Shown one piece after another: positions 8,094 through 19,580 of a stretch of DNA of 64,000 bases. The position numbers and the translations under genes are program-made. Position 1 is the first letter of the stretch. Every line of letters starts with the position of its first letter. The notes beneath the pieces were generated by a model, which did no database searches, was not told the DNA's origin, and saw only the letters and a program-made list of their open reading frames with translations. The DNA comes from Mycolicibacterium tokaiense (lineage in GTDB: Bacteria > Actinomycetota > Actinomycetes > Mycobacteriales > Mycobacteriaceae): positions 2,914,001 through 2,978,000 of the forward strand of contig NZ_AP022600.1 in assembly GCF_010725885.1 (NCBI RefSeq), in the 5' to 3' direction.

Positions 8094-8939
8094 CTAACAC
8101 GCCCGTCGTTTCTGGGTCTCGATGGCCGCTGACACCCGGGAACCGAGGATTCGCGGGGAGTAGCGCTCGGCGGTCCAGACGGTAAACCACCCCTGGGCCT
8201 GCAGCACATCGTGTTGAATCTCCCGTTGGCGCAGCAGTCTCGGGTGGGCGGCAGCCTCGTTCGGCAGGAACATCACGGCCACTTTGCACCACGGCCAACC
8301 GAGCGGGATCGTGGTGGTGCTGCCGCCATCGCAGATGGTGATCTGGGTCTGCGGCCGGGGCAGTCCCCGGTCCAATAGGTTCAGTCGCAGTCGCGTCTCC
8401 CGCAGGGACAACGCCCCGCCGTCCATCAGGTGGGCGGCCAGTCGGGCGTCGCCGATGCCCGGCGTGCCCGCATACCTGTCGGCCACCCGCAGCACTTCCG
8501 ACGCGGTGAGGCAGTTGCCGTGGGCGAGCGCATCGAGGATGGCCACGGCCTCGTCTCTCGGCCGGCGTCGGCCGATGTCCACTGCGGTCCGCGCGGCGGT
8601 GGTGAGGTGACAATCGGGCCAGCGGATGATCTCGTCGTCGGCGATCTGTTCGGCACGCACGCACACCTGCTTCGGCGGCCGGCGTTTCGACGTGATGACC
8701 TCAACGGGCCCGGTGAGGGGAATCCGGTACGCCCCCAGCAGGTGGGTGGCGACCAGGCCGGTGATGACCCCGGCACGGCCGGTCCACAACCACGTGGCTT
8801 CGGCCCAGTGCCAGGCGTCGAGCTCCGGCCAGTCCTTGGGCACGTAGACATCCGGCAGGATCGGGACGTACCGCCAGCGCAGCTGGCCCCGGGTGAGGAG
8901 ACCCTGGGCGAGCGCTTCGGACCCCAGAAACGGGCGCAT
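8094..8939 (-). CDS. AbiEi/DUF559-type protein with degenerate nuclease motif
   Basis: This 281-residue protein shares its architecture with the gene at 58306-59142. Both start M-x-PF-(L/I)-GS with a helix-turn-helix-like region and a central TxAARTAVDIGRRRP-type segment. Both end in a fold resembling DUF559 (Vsr-like) endonucleases. In the copy at 58306 the C-terminal part reads VDMGWRTWKVAVEYDG; here the aligned part reads IPLGWPWCKVAVMFLPN. The Asp and the ExD acidic residues expected in the active site are therefore lost, while the Glu of LRETRLR remains. It may have become a DNA-binding or regulatory protein. It is convergent with arcA (7 nt gap). Confidence 0.7.
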   Translation of the reverse strand: MRPFLGSEALAQGLLTRGQLRWRYVPILPDVYVPKDWPELDAWHWAEATWLWTGRAGVITGLVATHLLGAYRIPLTGPVEVITSKRRPPKQVCVRAEQIADDEIIRWPDCHLTTAARTAVDIGRRRPRDEAVAILDALAHGNCLTASEVLRVADRYAGTPGIGDARLAAHLMDGGALSLRETRLRLNLLDRGLPRPQTQITICDGGSTTTIPLGWPWCKVAVMFLPNEAAAHPRLLRQREIQHDVLQAQGWFTVWTAERYSPRILGSRVSAAIETQKRRAC

Positions 8940-9191
8940 GTGGGCAATCGTGCAGGACCAGAGGCATACGGCCCGTCGTGGTGCGGTGCGGGCTGTGCAT
9001 GAACGGCGATCTCGCCAGCATGCCGCGCACTTGTTACCGCAAGCGGGGCTGTCGGGTCAGCACCGCGTCGGTGGGAAGTGCTGTGGTGGGTGCTCTGCCT
9101 GGGATGTACACCATGGTTGTGGACGCGGTGCTGGGTTGCCGGATTCACGACCCTGGGCGGCGCCTCGGCCGGAACCGCCCGAAGGGCACTT

Positions 9192-10736
9192 CTAACGCCA
9201 GCTGGGCAGCCAGATCTGCATGTTCCAGGTTGCTTGCGAGATCGGCAGCCCGGTCAGGACCGGGAACAGCCACGCGAAGTTCGTCAGCACCACCGCGGTG
9301 TAGAAGCACACCACCAGAAGGCCCAGGGTGCGGCGCTCGTCGTTCTGCCCCCGCTTGTAGAGGATGTCCCCGCAGATCAATGCAATCGCCATCACCAGGA
9401 ATGGCGCCATGGTGGCGGCGTAGAAGAAGTACATCTGCCGGTCGACCTCGGCGAACCAGGGCAGCCAGCCGGCGACGTAGCCCACCAGCACCACCGCGTA
9501 GCGCCAATCGCGGCGGAACATCGACCGCCACAGCGCGTACACCAGCACCGGCACGGCCAGCCACCACATGGCCGGCGTGCCCACGAGCATCACCGCCTTG
9601 ACGCAGGACTGCACCCCGCAGCCGGGGACGTTCTCCTGGTCGATGGCATACAGCACCGGCCGTAGCGACATCGGCCAGGTCCAGGGCTTGGACTCCCACG
9701 GGTGATGGTTGCCCGCGGCGTTGGTGAGCCCGGCGTGGAACTCGTAGGCCTTCGCCGTGTAGTACCAGAGCGAGCGAATGGCGTCCGGAGGTTGCCACCA
9801 CTGCCGCTCGCCGATCTCCTCGCCCACCACGTGCCGGTCCACCGCGGTCTCCGAAGCGAACCAACCCCAGTAGCTGGCCAGATACACCGCCAGAGGAATC
9901 AGCGCGAACACATACGCCGTCGGCCCCAGGTCGCGGCGCAGCGTCCCCAGCCAGGGCCGCGGCACCCGGTACTGGCGGCGGGCCGCGATGTCGAAGGCCA
10001 GCGTCATCACCCCGAAGAACAGGATGAAGTACAGGCCGGACCACTTGGTGGCGGTCGCCAGGCCCAGCAGCACGCCGGCACCGAACCGCCACCACCGCAC
10101 GCCCAGACGCGGCCCCCAAGGCGTCTCGGTGATGCGGCCCTCGAGCAGGGCGGTGTGCATGCGCTCGCGCATCTGATCGCGGTCGACTATCAGTGCCCCG
10201 AACGCGGCCACCACGAAGAACACCAGGAAGCCGTCCAGCAGCGCGGTTCTGGCCGTCACGAAGGACACGCTCTCGGCAACCAGCAGCACCCCGGCCAGGC
10301 CGCCGATCAGGGTGGAGCGGCTGATCCGCCGCACCGTCCTGGCCGCGATCACCACCATCAACACACCCAGCAACGCGCCGGTGAACCGCCAGCCCAGGCC
10401 GTTGTAGCCGAAGATCCCTTCGCCGATCGCGATCAGCTGCTTGCCCAGCGGCGGGTGCACCACCAGCCCGAAACCGGGGTTGTCCTCGATGCCGCCGTTG
10501 TGCAGCACCTGCCAGGCCTGCGGGGCGTAGTGCTTCTCGTCGAACACCGGGGTGCCGGCGTCGGTGGGCGACTGCAGGTTCAGAAACCGCGTCACCAGCG
10601 CCAGGGCCGCCACCACGGCCGTCATGATCCAGCCGTTGGCCTTGTCGACGGGCCCGAAGTCGGCGACGGGGACGAGCGGGCCGGGGCTGATCACGGGTAC
10701 GGCGCGCTCCGGCATCACGGTGGGAGGAGCGGTCAT
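9192..10736 (-). CDS. pmt: Protein O-mannosyltransferase
   Basis: The 514-residue, multi-pass membrane protein belongs to glycosyltransferase family 39. It carries the acidic motif GTPVFDEKHYAPQAWQ in the first extracytoplasmic loop, the HPPLGKQLIAIGE segment, and about ten hydrophobic segments. It transfers mannose from polyprenyl-phosphomannose to Ser/Thr of exported proteins and corresponds to Rv1002c. The start is ATG. It is divergent from rsmI, with 35 nt between start codons. The 252-nt stretch between this gene and the DUF559-type gene shows no feature I could identify. Confidence 0.95.
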   Translation of the reverse strand: MTAPPTVMPERAVPVISPGPLVPVADFGPVDKANGWIMTAVVAALALVTRFLNLQSPTDAGTPVFDEKHYAPQAWQVLHNGGIEDNPGFGLVVHPPLGKQLIAIGEGIFGYNGLGWRFTGALLGVLMVVIAARTVRRISRSTLIGGLAGVLLVAESVSFVTARTALLDGFLVFFVVAAFGALIVDRDQMRERMHTALLEGRITETPWGPRLGVRWWRFGAGVLLGLATATKWSGLYFILFFGVMTLAFDIAARRQYRVPRPWLGTLRRDLGPTAYVFALIPLAVYLASYWGWFASETAVDRHVVGEEIGERQWWQPPDAIRSLWYYTAKAYEFHAGLTNAAGNHHPWESKPWTWPMSLRPVLYAIDQENVPGCGVQSCVKAVMLVGTPAMWWLAVPVLVYALWRSMFRRDWRYAVVLVGYVAGWLPWFAEVDRQMYFFYAATMAPFLVMAIALICGDILYKRGQNDERRTLGLLVVCFYTAVVLTNFAWLFPVLTGLPISQATWNMQIWLPSWR

Positions 10737-10771
10737 CGGCTGCGAGTGTACGGACCGTAGGCTGGTATTCC

Positions 10772-11617
10772 ATGAGTGGTGGCCGACTGTTGCTGGGGGC
10801 CACTCCGCTGGGACAGCCCTCGGATGCGTCGGCCCGGTTGCGGGCGGCTCTGGCGAGTGCCGATGTGGTGGCCGCCGAGGACACCCGGCGGGTGCGCGCT
10901 CTGGCCACCGCGCTGGACGTGCGGATGGCGGGCAAGGTGGTCAGCCTGTTCGACCAGAACGAGTCGACGCGTGCGCCCGTGCTGATCGAGGAGATGAAAT
11001 CCGGGGCGACGGTCCTGGTGGTCACTGACGCCGGTATGCCCCTGATCAGTGACCCCGGCTACCGGTTGGTCTCCGGATGTGTGGAGGCCGGTGTCCCGGT
11101 GACCTGTCTGCCGGGTCCGTCGGCGGTCACCACGGCCCTGGCTGTCTCCGGGCTGCCGTCCGACCGGTTCTGCTTCGAGGGGTTTGCGCCGCGCAGGGGC
11201 AGGCGGGCCTGGTTCGCGGCGCTGGCGGTCGAGCAGCGCACATGTGTGTTCTTCGAGTCGCCGCGCCGGCTGGCCGAGCTGTTGGGCGAGGCCGCCGACG
11301 CCCTGGGCGACGACCGCCGGGCCGTGGTGTGCCGCGAGCTCACCAAGACCCACGAGGAGATCGTGCGGGGCACGCTCGGCGAGTTGGCGGAGTGGGCCGC
11401 GGACGGGGTGCTGGGGGAGATCACCGTGGTGCTGGCCGGGGCGGTGCCCACGGCCGACCTCGCCACGCTGGTGGGTGAGGTGCAGGAGCTTGCCGCCGAC
11501 GGCGTGCGGGTCAAGGATGCCTGCGCGCAGGTCGTGGCGGCGCATCCCGGCGCACCGTCGCGGCGCGAGCTCTACGAGGCCGTCGTGAAATCGGGAGCGC
11601 TCACGTCGCGGGAGTGA
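10772..11617 (+). CDS. rsmI: 16S rRNA (cytidine1402-2'-O)-methyltransferase RsmI
   Basis: The 281-residue enzyme methylates the ribose of C1402 in 16S rRNA with S-adenosylmethionine. Family motifs: LLLGATPLGQPSDAS, AAEDTRRVRAL, TDAGMPLISDPGYRLV, CLPGPSAVTTALAVSG and CRELTKTHEEIVRG. It matches Rv1003. Its 3' end overlaps the 3' end of convergent pabB by 46 nt. Confidence 0.96.
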   Translation: MSGGRLLLGATPLGQPSDASARLRAALASADVVAAEDTRRVRALATALDVRMAGKVVSLFDQNESTRAPVLIEEMKSGATVLVVTDAGMPLISDPGYRLVSGCVEAGVPVTCLPGPSAVTTALAVSGLPSDRFCFEGFAPRRGRRAWFAALAVEQRTCVFFESPRRLAELLGEAADALGDDRRAVVCRELTKTHEEIVRGTLGELAEWAADGVLGEITVVLAGAVPTADLATLVGEVQELAADGVRVKDACAQVVAAHPGAPSRRELYEAVVKSGALTSRE

Positions 11618-12816
11618 CGCAGCCCGACCGTGGGCGCGGCCTTGTGCAGACACTCCTCCCACTCGGCGGCGGGGTCCGAGTCCGCGGTGATGCCGCCTCC
11701 GACGCCGAGGACCGCGGTGCCGGACGCGTCGAACTCCACCGTGCGGATGGCCACGTTGAGCTCGGTGCCGGCCACCGGCGAGGCCAATCCGACCGTGCCG
11801 CAGTACACGCCGCGCCGGTGCGGCTCCCACTGGGAAAGCAGTTCGCGCGCACGTAGTTTCGGAGTTCCAGTGACCGAGGCCGGTGGGAATGTGGCCGCCA
11901 GCAGTGCGGAGTTGGGCAGCGCCGTAGGCACGTCGGCGGTGACCGTCGACACCAGATGCCACACCCCGGGGGCCGGCCGCACGGTCAGCAGTTCGGGTAC
12001 CCGCACGCTGCCGATGGTGGCCACCCGGCCCAGGTCATTGCGCACCAGGTCGACGATCATCACATTCTCGGCCACGTCCTTGACCGACCGGCGCAACAGC
12101 GCAGGGTCGTCACGCAGTGGCAGGGTCCCTTTGATCGGGCTGGACCACACAGCCGCGCCCCGGCGGCGCAGGAACAGCTCCGGTGACAACGACGCCACCG
12201 CGCCCCAGTCGCCGGCCACGAAGGCCGCGCGGGCCGGGGAGGTGCGCCCCACGGCGTCGGCGAAGAACTGCAGCGGGTCGCCGTCGAGGACGCCGGTGAA
12301 CTGGGTGCAGACGCAGGCCTGGTACACCTCGCCGGCGGCGATGGCGTCCAGACAGGCGCGCACACCGGCCTCGTGGGCCGTCCGGTCCGGGGCGGTCCAA
12401 TCGAGGTGCCAGGGCGCCGGCGGCGCGGAGGTGTGCACCGCGTCGGCCAGCCAGTCCGGCAGGTTGGCTCCGGTCAGGTCCTCGTACCACCAGACGCCGT
12501 CCAGGTCCCGGCGCAGTACACAGTCGGTCCAGCCGCCCGCGGCGACGGGGACGCGGGCGCCGGCGCCGTCGGGGTAGGACAGATGGCCGATCCATCCGCC
12601 GCCGACCGCCGACGGATGGTGGGCGGGAGCCACGTCGAAGACGCGCTCCGGCGCGCACTCGTCGGCGCGCAGCGACGGCGCGATCACTGCCGACGAACCG
12701 AACCAGTCGCCGGACAGCGCCGCAGGCGGCGCCAGCCCCTCCCGGGTGGTGGCCGCAGCGACGGCACGCAGCACCGCGGGGAACCCGCCGAGGTCGCCGA
12801 GCCGCTGGATGCGCAC
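11572..12816 (-). CDS. pabB: Aminodeoxychorismate synthase component I
   Basis: The 414-residue chorismate-binding enzyme makes 4-amino-4-deoxychorismate for folate synthesis. Features seen are the PIKGTLPL motif (the Lys distinguishes PabB from anthranilate synthase), NVMIVDLVRNDLGRVA, PPASVTGTPKLRARELL and EWEECLHKA near the C-terminus. It matches Rv1005c. The start codon is GTG. A Rv1004c-like gene, present between the neighbours in M. tuberculosis, is absent here. Confidence 0.93.
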   Translation of the reverse strand: MRIQRLGDLGGFPAVLRAVAAATTREGLAPPAALSGDWFGSSAVIAPSLRADECAPERVFDVAPAHHPSAVGGGWIGHLSYPDGAGARVPVAAGGWTDCVLRRDLDGVWWYEDLTGANLPDWLADAVHTSAPPAPWHLDWTAPDRTAHEAGVRACLDAIAAGEVYQACVCTQFTGVLDGDPLQFFADAVGRTSPARAAFVAGDWGAVASLSPELFLRRRGAAVWSSPIKGTLPLRDDPALLRRSVKDVAENVMIVDLVRNDLGRVATIGSVRVPELLTVRPAPGVWHLVSTVTADVPTALPNSALLAATFPPASVTGTPKLRARELLSQWEPHRRGVYCGTVGLASPVAGTELNVAIRTVEFDASGTAVLGVGGGITADSDPAAEWEECLHKAAPTVGLRHSRDVSAPDFTTAS

Positions 12817-12853
12817 GGCTCCAGCTTCCCAGACCCGGCGCAGCCTGCAGGCT

Positions 12854-13738
12854 TCAGCGGCTGATCTGGCGTGGTGTCAGTACCGTGGCCAGCTTCTCCG
12901 GGTTGCGCATCGCGTAGAAGTTGGTCACCTTGCCGTCGGCGAACTCCACCAAGATCACCCCGGCGAGCTCGTCCCCGAGATAGGTGAGCAGCGCCGGGGT
13001 GTTGTTGTAGACGGCGGGTTCCACCCGGCCCGCCTCGCCGCCCAGGCGCACCAGACCCATGATGAGCTTGGCGACATTGACGGCGCCGGAGACCGGCCGC
13101 CGCGCCGCGCTCACCTTGCCGTCGCTGTCGGCGGTCCACACCACATCGGGTGCCAGCATCGACACCAGTCCTTCCAGATCGCCGGTGGCGGCCGCGGCGA
13201 AGAACCGGGTGGTCAGCTCGGCAGACGTGCGGGGGTCGACGGGGGTGAAGCGCTTGCGCCGGGCCTGGACGTGTTCGCGGGCCCGGTGTGCCATCTGCCG
13301 CACCGCGGCGCTGGATCTGCCGATGGCCGTGGCGATCTCGTCGTGGCCGAAGCCGAACACCTCGCGCAGCACGAACACCGCGCGCTCGTCGGGGGTCAGG
13401 GTTTCCAGCACCACCATCATGGCCATCGACACCGATTCGGCCAGCACCACGTCGGCTGCGGCGTCGGTGGTGTCGACGAGCAGGGGCTCGGGAAGCCAGG
13501 GGCCGACGTAATCCTCACGCCGGCGAGACTGCGCGCGCAGTGCATTCAGTGCCTGGCGGGTCACCAGCTGGGCCAGGTAGGCCTTGGTGTCGGTGACCCG
13601 GGTCAGGTCCACCTCTGCCCAGCGCAGATAACTCTCCTGCAGCACGTCATCGGATTCCGTTGCGGTACCCAGGATTTCGTAGGCGATGGTGAACAGCAGC
13701 GGGCGCAGGGCGGTGAAGCGCTCGGCGTGCTCGCTCAC
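12854..13738 (-). CDS. ECF41-type sigma factor with SnoaL-like C-terminal domain
   Basis: The 294-residue protein has sigma region 2 (about 1-75), the linker GPWLPEPLL, sigma region 4 (about 105-165, DEIATAIGRSSAAVRQMAHRA) and a SnoaL-like domain (about 175-290) ending NPEKL. The WLPEP and NPEKL motifs are hallmarks of group ECF41, whose fused C-terminal domain controls activity in place of an anti-sigma factor. The DGGG motif known in that domain appears as DSDGKV. The GTG start overlaps the stop of the upstream oxidoreductase gene as GTGA. The partner oxidoreductase is typical of ECF41 loci, and a matching promoter lies at 14948-14974. Confidence 0.92.
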   Translation of the reverse strand: MSEHAERFTALRPLLFTIAYEILGTATESDDVLQESYLRWAEVDLTRVTDTKAYLAQLVTRQALNALRAQSRRREDYVGPWLPEPLLVDTTDAAADVVLAESVSMAMMVVLETLTPDERAVFVLREVFGFGHDEIATAIGRSSAAVRQMAHRAREHVQARRKRFTPVDPRTSAELTTRFFAAAATGDLEGLVSMLAPDVVWTADSDGKVSAARRPVSGAVNVAKLIMGLVRLGGEAGRVEPAVYNNTPALLTYLGDELAGVILVEFADGKVTNFYAMRNPEKLATVLTPRQISR

Positions 13739-14895
13739 CGGGCGGCCGCCGGGGCGCCGGCGAGCCGCCGGGCGCGCCGACCGCCCTTGATCCAGAAGTA
13801 GGACCCGGGTTTGCGGGCCTCCTTGCGCAGGAACCCCAGCGTGCCCCGGCACACCTGTTCCTTGATGACAGCAGCGGTGCGCCCGCCGAGGTAGAGGTTG
13901 CGCACGCGGTCATCGGTGTGGGACAGCTGAATGGTGCCGGCGCCGCGGCCCAGGCTGACGCATTGACCGGTCATCACCTGCGACAGCTCGGCGGCGTCGG
14001 TGCCGGCGAGCCGGGCCAGCACGGTGTTGGCGGCCTGGGCGCCCATCGGCAGGGCGGCCTGGCAACTCATCCGCAGCGGCATACCCGACGGGGTGGCCGC
14101 GTCGCCGGCCGCGACGATCCGGGGATGGTCCACGCTGGTCAGTGTCTCATCGACGAGCAACCGCCCCACCGGATCCGTGCTCAGCCCACTGTCACGGGCC
14201 AGACTGGGCACACCGAACCCCGCGGTCCAGACCGTCGCCTCGCTGGGCAGCTGCCGGCCGTCGGTGAGTTCGACCGACCGGGCCCCGACCCGGGCCACCG
14301 CCGCGCCCTCGACCAGCGTGACCCCGAGGGTGCGCAGCCGCTTGACCACCGACCTGCGGCCGCTCGGGGACAGCGACGGCCCGAGCGCATCGGTGACCAG
14401 GGTGACGTGGCGGCCGGCTTCGGCGAACTCGGCGGCGGCCTCGATGCCGGTGAGCCCGCCGCCGACCACGACCACCGGCGCAGCGGCCGGCAGGTCGGAC
14501 AGCCGGTCGCGCAGTTGTGTCGCATGCTCGAATTCGCCCAGCGGACAGGCGAACTCGGCGGCGCCGGGCACCGCGGCGGGGGCCGCACCGGTACTGCCCA
14601 CCGCGTACACCAGGTAGTCGTAGCCCAGTTCGGTTCCCGAGCCCAGCGTCACCGTCTGCGCACCGGGGTCGATGCGCACCGCGGTGTCGACGACCAGCTC
14701 CACATCGGGGTGCAGCAGGCTGTCGTAGCCCTCAACGGCGTCGTCGTTGCCCGCGGCCAGCTGATGCAACCGGATGCGCTCGACGAACGTCGGGCGGGGG
14801 TTGATCAGCGTGACCGCGCATCGCTGGGTGAGGCGGTTGGCGGCCAGCACGCCGGCGTAGCCGCCGCCGATCACGATCGCGCGGGTGTCACTCAT
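13735..14895 (-). CDS. FAD-dependent NAD(P)H oxidoreductase (NDH-2-like), ECF41 partner
   Basis: The 386-residue pyridine nucleotide-disulphide-type oxidoreductase has an N-terminal FAD loop (AIVIGGGYAGVLAANRL), a second NAD(P)H loop (VVVVGGGLTGIEAAAEFAEAG) and the FAD-contacting segment RIVAAGDAATP. It resembles type II NADH dehydrogenases but lacks an obvious membrane anchor. The ATG at 14895 follows GAAGGAG. It precedes and overlaps the ECF41 sigma gene, so the two are translationally coupled. Substrate is unknown. Confidence 0.88.
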   Translation of the reverse strand: MSDTRAIVIGGGYAGVLAANRLTQRCAVTLINPRPTFVERIRLHQLAAGNDDAVEGYDSLLHPDVELVVDTAVRIDPGAQTVTLGSGTELGYDYLVYAVGSTGAAPAAVPGAAEFACPLGEFEHATQLRDRLSDLPAAAPVVVVGGGLTGIEAAAEFAEAGRHVTLVTDALGPSLSPSGRRSVVKRLRTLGVTLVEGAAVARVGARSVELTDGRQLPSEATVWTAGFGVPSLARDSGLSTDPVGRLLVDETLTSVDHPRIVAAGDAATPSGMPLRMSCQAALPMGAQAANTVLARLAGTDAAELSQVMTGQCVSLGRGAGTIQLSHTDDRVRNLYLGGRTAAVIKEQVCRGTLGFLRKEARKPGSYFWIKGGRRARRLAGAPAAAR

Positions 14896-14947
14896 GTCGG
14901 GCTCCTTCGAGATCAACGGGCCGCCTTGTGGGGCCGTCTGACCTCGA

Positions 14948-14974
14948 GACACCGCGGGCCTACCGGCTGTGACA
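14948..14974 (-). promoter_or_regulatory. Candidate ECF41 promoter
   Basis: On the minus strand TGTCACA (14974-14968) is followed after 16 nt by TGTC (14951-14948). As I recall it, the reported ECF41 target is TGTCACA then CGTC with similar spacing. The element lies 53 nt before the oxidoreductase ATG and just downstream of the metG stop. Confidence 0.65.
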
Positions 14975-14991
14975 GTCTGTGATGCGGATCA

Positions 14992-16536
14992 CTATGGCTG
15001 GTAGCGCGGAAACACCCCGCTGGGGGTGGGCAACTGGGTGCCGACCGCCAGTCGGGTGCCGATCGCGGCGAAGTCGCGCTGCTCGGTCGGCTGGCCCAGC
15101 AGGTCGAGGAGCTTGGCGGCCGAGGTCGGCATCACCGGCTGGACCAGCAGCGCGGCGATCCGCACCACCTCCATGGTCACGTAGAGCACGGTGCGCAACC
15201 GCTGTTGGTCGGCCGAGTTCTCGGATTTGGCCAGCTTCCACGGTTCGTTCGCCGAGAAGTAGCGGTTGGTGGCGCCCAGGGTCAGCCAGATGGCCTCCAG
15301 CGACTGGTGCATGGCTTGCTGGTCGTAGGCGGCCCGCGACCGGTCCAGCAGAGCATCGGCCTCGGCGAGCAGCGCGGAGTCGTCGTCACCCAGCGCACCC
15401 GGGTCGGGCACCACCCCGCCGAGGTTCTTCGCGACCATCGACAGGCAGCGCTGCGCCAGGTTGCCCAGTTCGTTGGCCAGATCGGTGTTGATCCGCGAGA
15501 TGATCGCGTCTTCGCTGTAACTGCCGTCCTGGCCGAACGGGACCTCCCGTAGCAGGAAGAACCGGACGGCATCCAGTCCGAAGGCGTCCACCAGGGCCAG
15601 CGGGTCGACGACATTGCCGACCGACTTGCTCATCTTCTCGCCGCGGTTGAACAGGAAGCCGTGCGCGAAGACCCGCTTCGGCAGCGGAAGTCCGGCCGAC
15701 ATCAGGAAGGCCGGCCAGTAGACGGTGTGGAACCGGATGATGTCCTTGCCGATCATGTGCAGATCGGCCGGCCAGAACCGGCGGAACGACTCGGAGTCGG
15801 TGTCCGGGTAACCCACGCCGGTGAGGTAGTTGGTCAGGGCGTCCACCCAGACGTACATGACGTGGTCGGGGTGGTCGGGCACCCGCACACCCCAGTCGAA
15901 GGTGGTGCGCGAGATGGACAGGTCGGTCAGGCCGCCGGAGACGAAGCTGACGATCTCGTTGCGGCGCACCTCGGGCGCGATGAATTCCGGATGCTCGCGG
16001 TAGTGCTGGAGCAGTTTCTCGGTGTAGGCCGACAGCCGGAAAAAGTAGGTCTGCTCCTCGGTCCAGGTGACCGGGGTGCCGGTCTCGGTGGCGATCCGGG
16101 TCCCGTCCGGCAGTTCCTCGGTCTCGTCGACGGCGAAGAACCTCTCGTCGCGCACCGAGTACCAGCCGGCGTACGAGTCGAGGTAGATGTCGCCGTTGGC
16201 GTCCATCGCGGCCCAGATGGCTTTGGACGCCTCGATGTGGTCGGCGTCGGTGGTGCGGATGAAGCGGTCGAACGACGCCCCCAGCGCCTCCTGCAGCCGC
16301 TGGAAAACATCGGAGTTGCGCCGGGCCAGCTCCGCGGTCGGGATGCCCTCGGCCGCGGCAGTCTGCGCCATCTTGAGCCCGTGTTCGTCGGTGCCGGTCA
16401 GGTAGCGCACGTCGAATCCGTCGAGCCGCTTGAAGCGCGCGATGGCGTCCGTCGCGACGTACTCGTACGCGTGCCCGACGTGCGGTGCGCCGTTGGGGTA
16501 CGCGATCGCGGTGGTGAGGTAGTAAGGGTCGCTCAT
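14992..16536 (-). CDS. metG: Methionyl-tRNA synthetase
   Basis: The 514-residue class I synthetase charges tRNA-Met. It has the HIGH-type motif PHVGHAYEY and the KMSKS loop [10 protein letters not shown], with the catalytic core [18 protein letters not shown] and [14 protein letters not shown]. It lacks a C-terminal dimerisation extension, like M. tuberculosis MetG (Rv1007c). The ATG at 16536 is chosen because AAGGTGG (16551-16545) sits 8 nt upstream; a further in-frame GTG is possible at 16548. It is divergent from tatD with only 26 nt between start codons. Confidence 0.97.
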   Translation of the reverse strand: MSDPYYLTTAIAYPNGAPHVGHAYEYVATDAIARFKRLDGFDVRYLTGTDEHGLKMAQTAAAEGIPTAELARRNSDVFQRLQEALGASFDRFIRTTDADHIEASKAIWAAMDANGDIYLDSYAGWYSVRDERFFAVDETEELPDGTRIATETGTPVTWTEEQTYFFRLSAYTEKLLQHYREHPEFIAPEVRRNEIVSFVSGGLTDLSISRTTFDWGVRVPDHPDHVMYVWVDALTNYLTGVGYPDTDSESFRRFWPADLHMIGKDIIRFHTVYWPAFLMSAGLPLPKRVFAHGFLFNRGEKMSKSVGNVVDPLALVDAFGLDAVRFFLLREVPFGQDGSYSEDAIISRINTDLANELGNLAQRCLSMVAKNLGGVVPDPGALGDDDSALLAEADALLDRSRAAYDQQAMHQSLEAIWLTLGATNRYFSANEPWKLAKSENSADQQRLRTVLYVTMEVVRIAALLVQPVMPTSAAKLLDLLGQPTEQRDFAAIGTRLAVGTQLPTPSGVFPRYQP

Positions 16537-16550
16537 CAGGTCTTCCACCT

Positions 16551-16556
16551 TATGGT
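16551..16556 (+). promoter_or_regulatory. Candidate -10 of tatD overlapping metG ribosome site
   Basis: TATGGT fits the TANNNT -10 consensus and ends 6 nt before the GTG at 16563, as expected for a leaderless tatD mRNA. Its first base overlaps the minus-strand AAGGTGG that serves metG, so the two divergent expression signals are interleaved. Confidence 0.4.
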
Positions 16557-16562
16557 GTGGCG

Positions 16563-17417
16563 GTGAGTTCGAAACGTTCAGGCGGTCGCGAGGCCCCGCC
16601 GCTGCCGCCGCCGCTGACGCCGCTGATCGACGCGCACACCCACCTGGACGCCTGCGGGGCCACCGACGCCGCGAGCGTCGCCGAGATCCTGGACCGCGCG
16701 CAGGCCGCGGGGGTGGGGGCGGTGGTCACCATTGCCGACGATCTGGACTCGGCGCGCTGGGTGGTGCAGGCCGCGCACTGGGACCCGCGGGTGTACGCCG
16801 CGGTGGCGTTGCATCCCACCCGCGCAGACGCCCTCGACGACGCCGCCCGCGCCGAACTCGAGCAGTTGGCCGCCGACCCGCGGGTGGTGGCGATCGGGGA
16901 GACCGGGATGGACCTGTTCTGGCCGGGCCGGCTGGAGGGCTGTGCCGAACCTGCCGTGCAGCGGGACGCGTTCGCCTGGCACATCGACCTGGCCAAGCGG
17001 ACCGGCACACCGCTGATGATCCACAACCGCGACGCCGACGCCGCCGTTCTGGACGTACTCGCCGCCGAAGGTGCGCCGGACACGGTTATCTTCCACTGCT
17101 TTTCTTCCGACGCCGAGATGGCGCGTGCCTGTGTGGGCCGCGGCTGGTACCTGAGCCTGTCTGGAACCGTCAGCTTCAAGAACGCCCACGCGTTGCGGGA
17201 GGCTGCGGTCCTGATCCCCGATGACCTGCTGCTCGTCGAGACCGATGCGCCGTTTCTGACCCCGCACCCGTTCCGGGGGGCGCCGAACGAGCCCTACTGC
17301 CTGCCGTACACGGTGCGGGCACTGGCCGAGCTGCGCGGGACCGCCCCCGACGGCCTTGCCCGAACCACGGCAGCAAACGCCGAGCGCGTGTACGCTCTGC
17401 GTTCGAACGTTTCATAG
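16563..17417 (+). CDS. tatD: TatD-family metal-dependent DNase
   Basis: The 284-residue TIM-barrel hydrolase has the metal ligands IDAHTHLD (HxH), the Glu of [11 protein letters not shown], His in LMIHNRDAD and VIFHCFSSD, and the Asp of [11 protein letters not shown]. TatD proteins are 3'-5' exonucleases acting on DNA, and the gene corresponds to Rv1008. GTG 16563 is favoured by a -10-like TATGGT; GTG 16557 is the alternative and adds two residues. It precedes rpfB by 129 nt. Confidence 0.93.
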   Translation: MSSKRSGGREAPPLPPPLTPLIDAHTHLDACGATDAASVAEILDRAQAAGVGAVVTIADDLDSARWVVQAAHWDPRVYAAVALHPTRADALDDAARAELEQLAADPRVVAIGETGMDLFWPGRLEGCAEPAVQRDAFAWHIDLAKRTGTPLMIHNRDADAAVLDVLAAEGAPDTVIFHCFSSDAEMARACVGRGWYLSLSGTVSFKNAHALREAAVLIPDDLLLVETDAPFLTPHPFRGAPNEPYCLPYTVRALAELRGTAPDGLARTTAANAERVYALRSNVS

Positions 17418-19573
<2,156 letters not shown>

Positions 19574-19580
19574 CTCCCGG

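Noticed and set aside
9145..11025. 626-codon minus-strand frame spanning pmt and part of rsmI
   Set aside because: It runs in another frame over pmt, with Arg/Gly/Ala-rich nonsense sequence; the real pmt frame has clear GT39 motifs.
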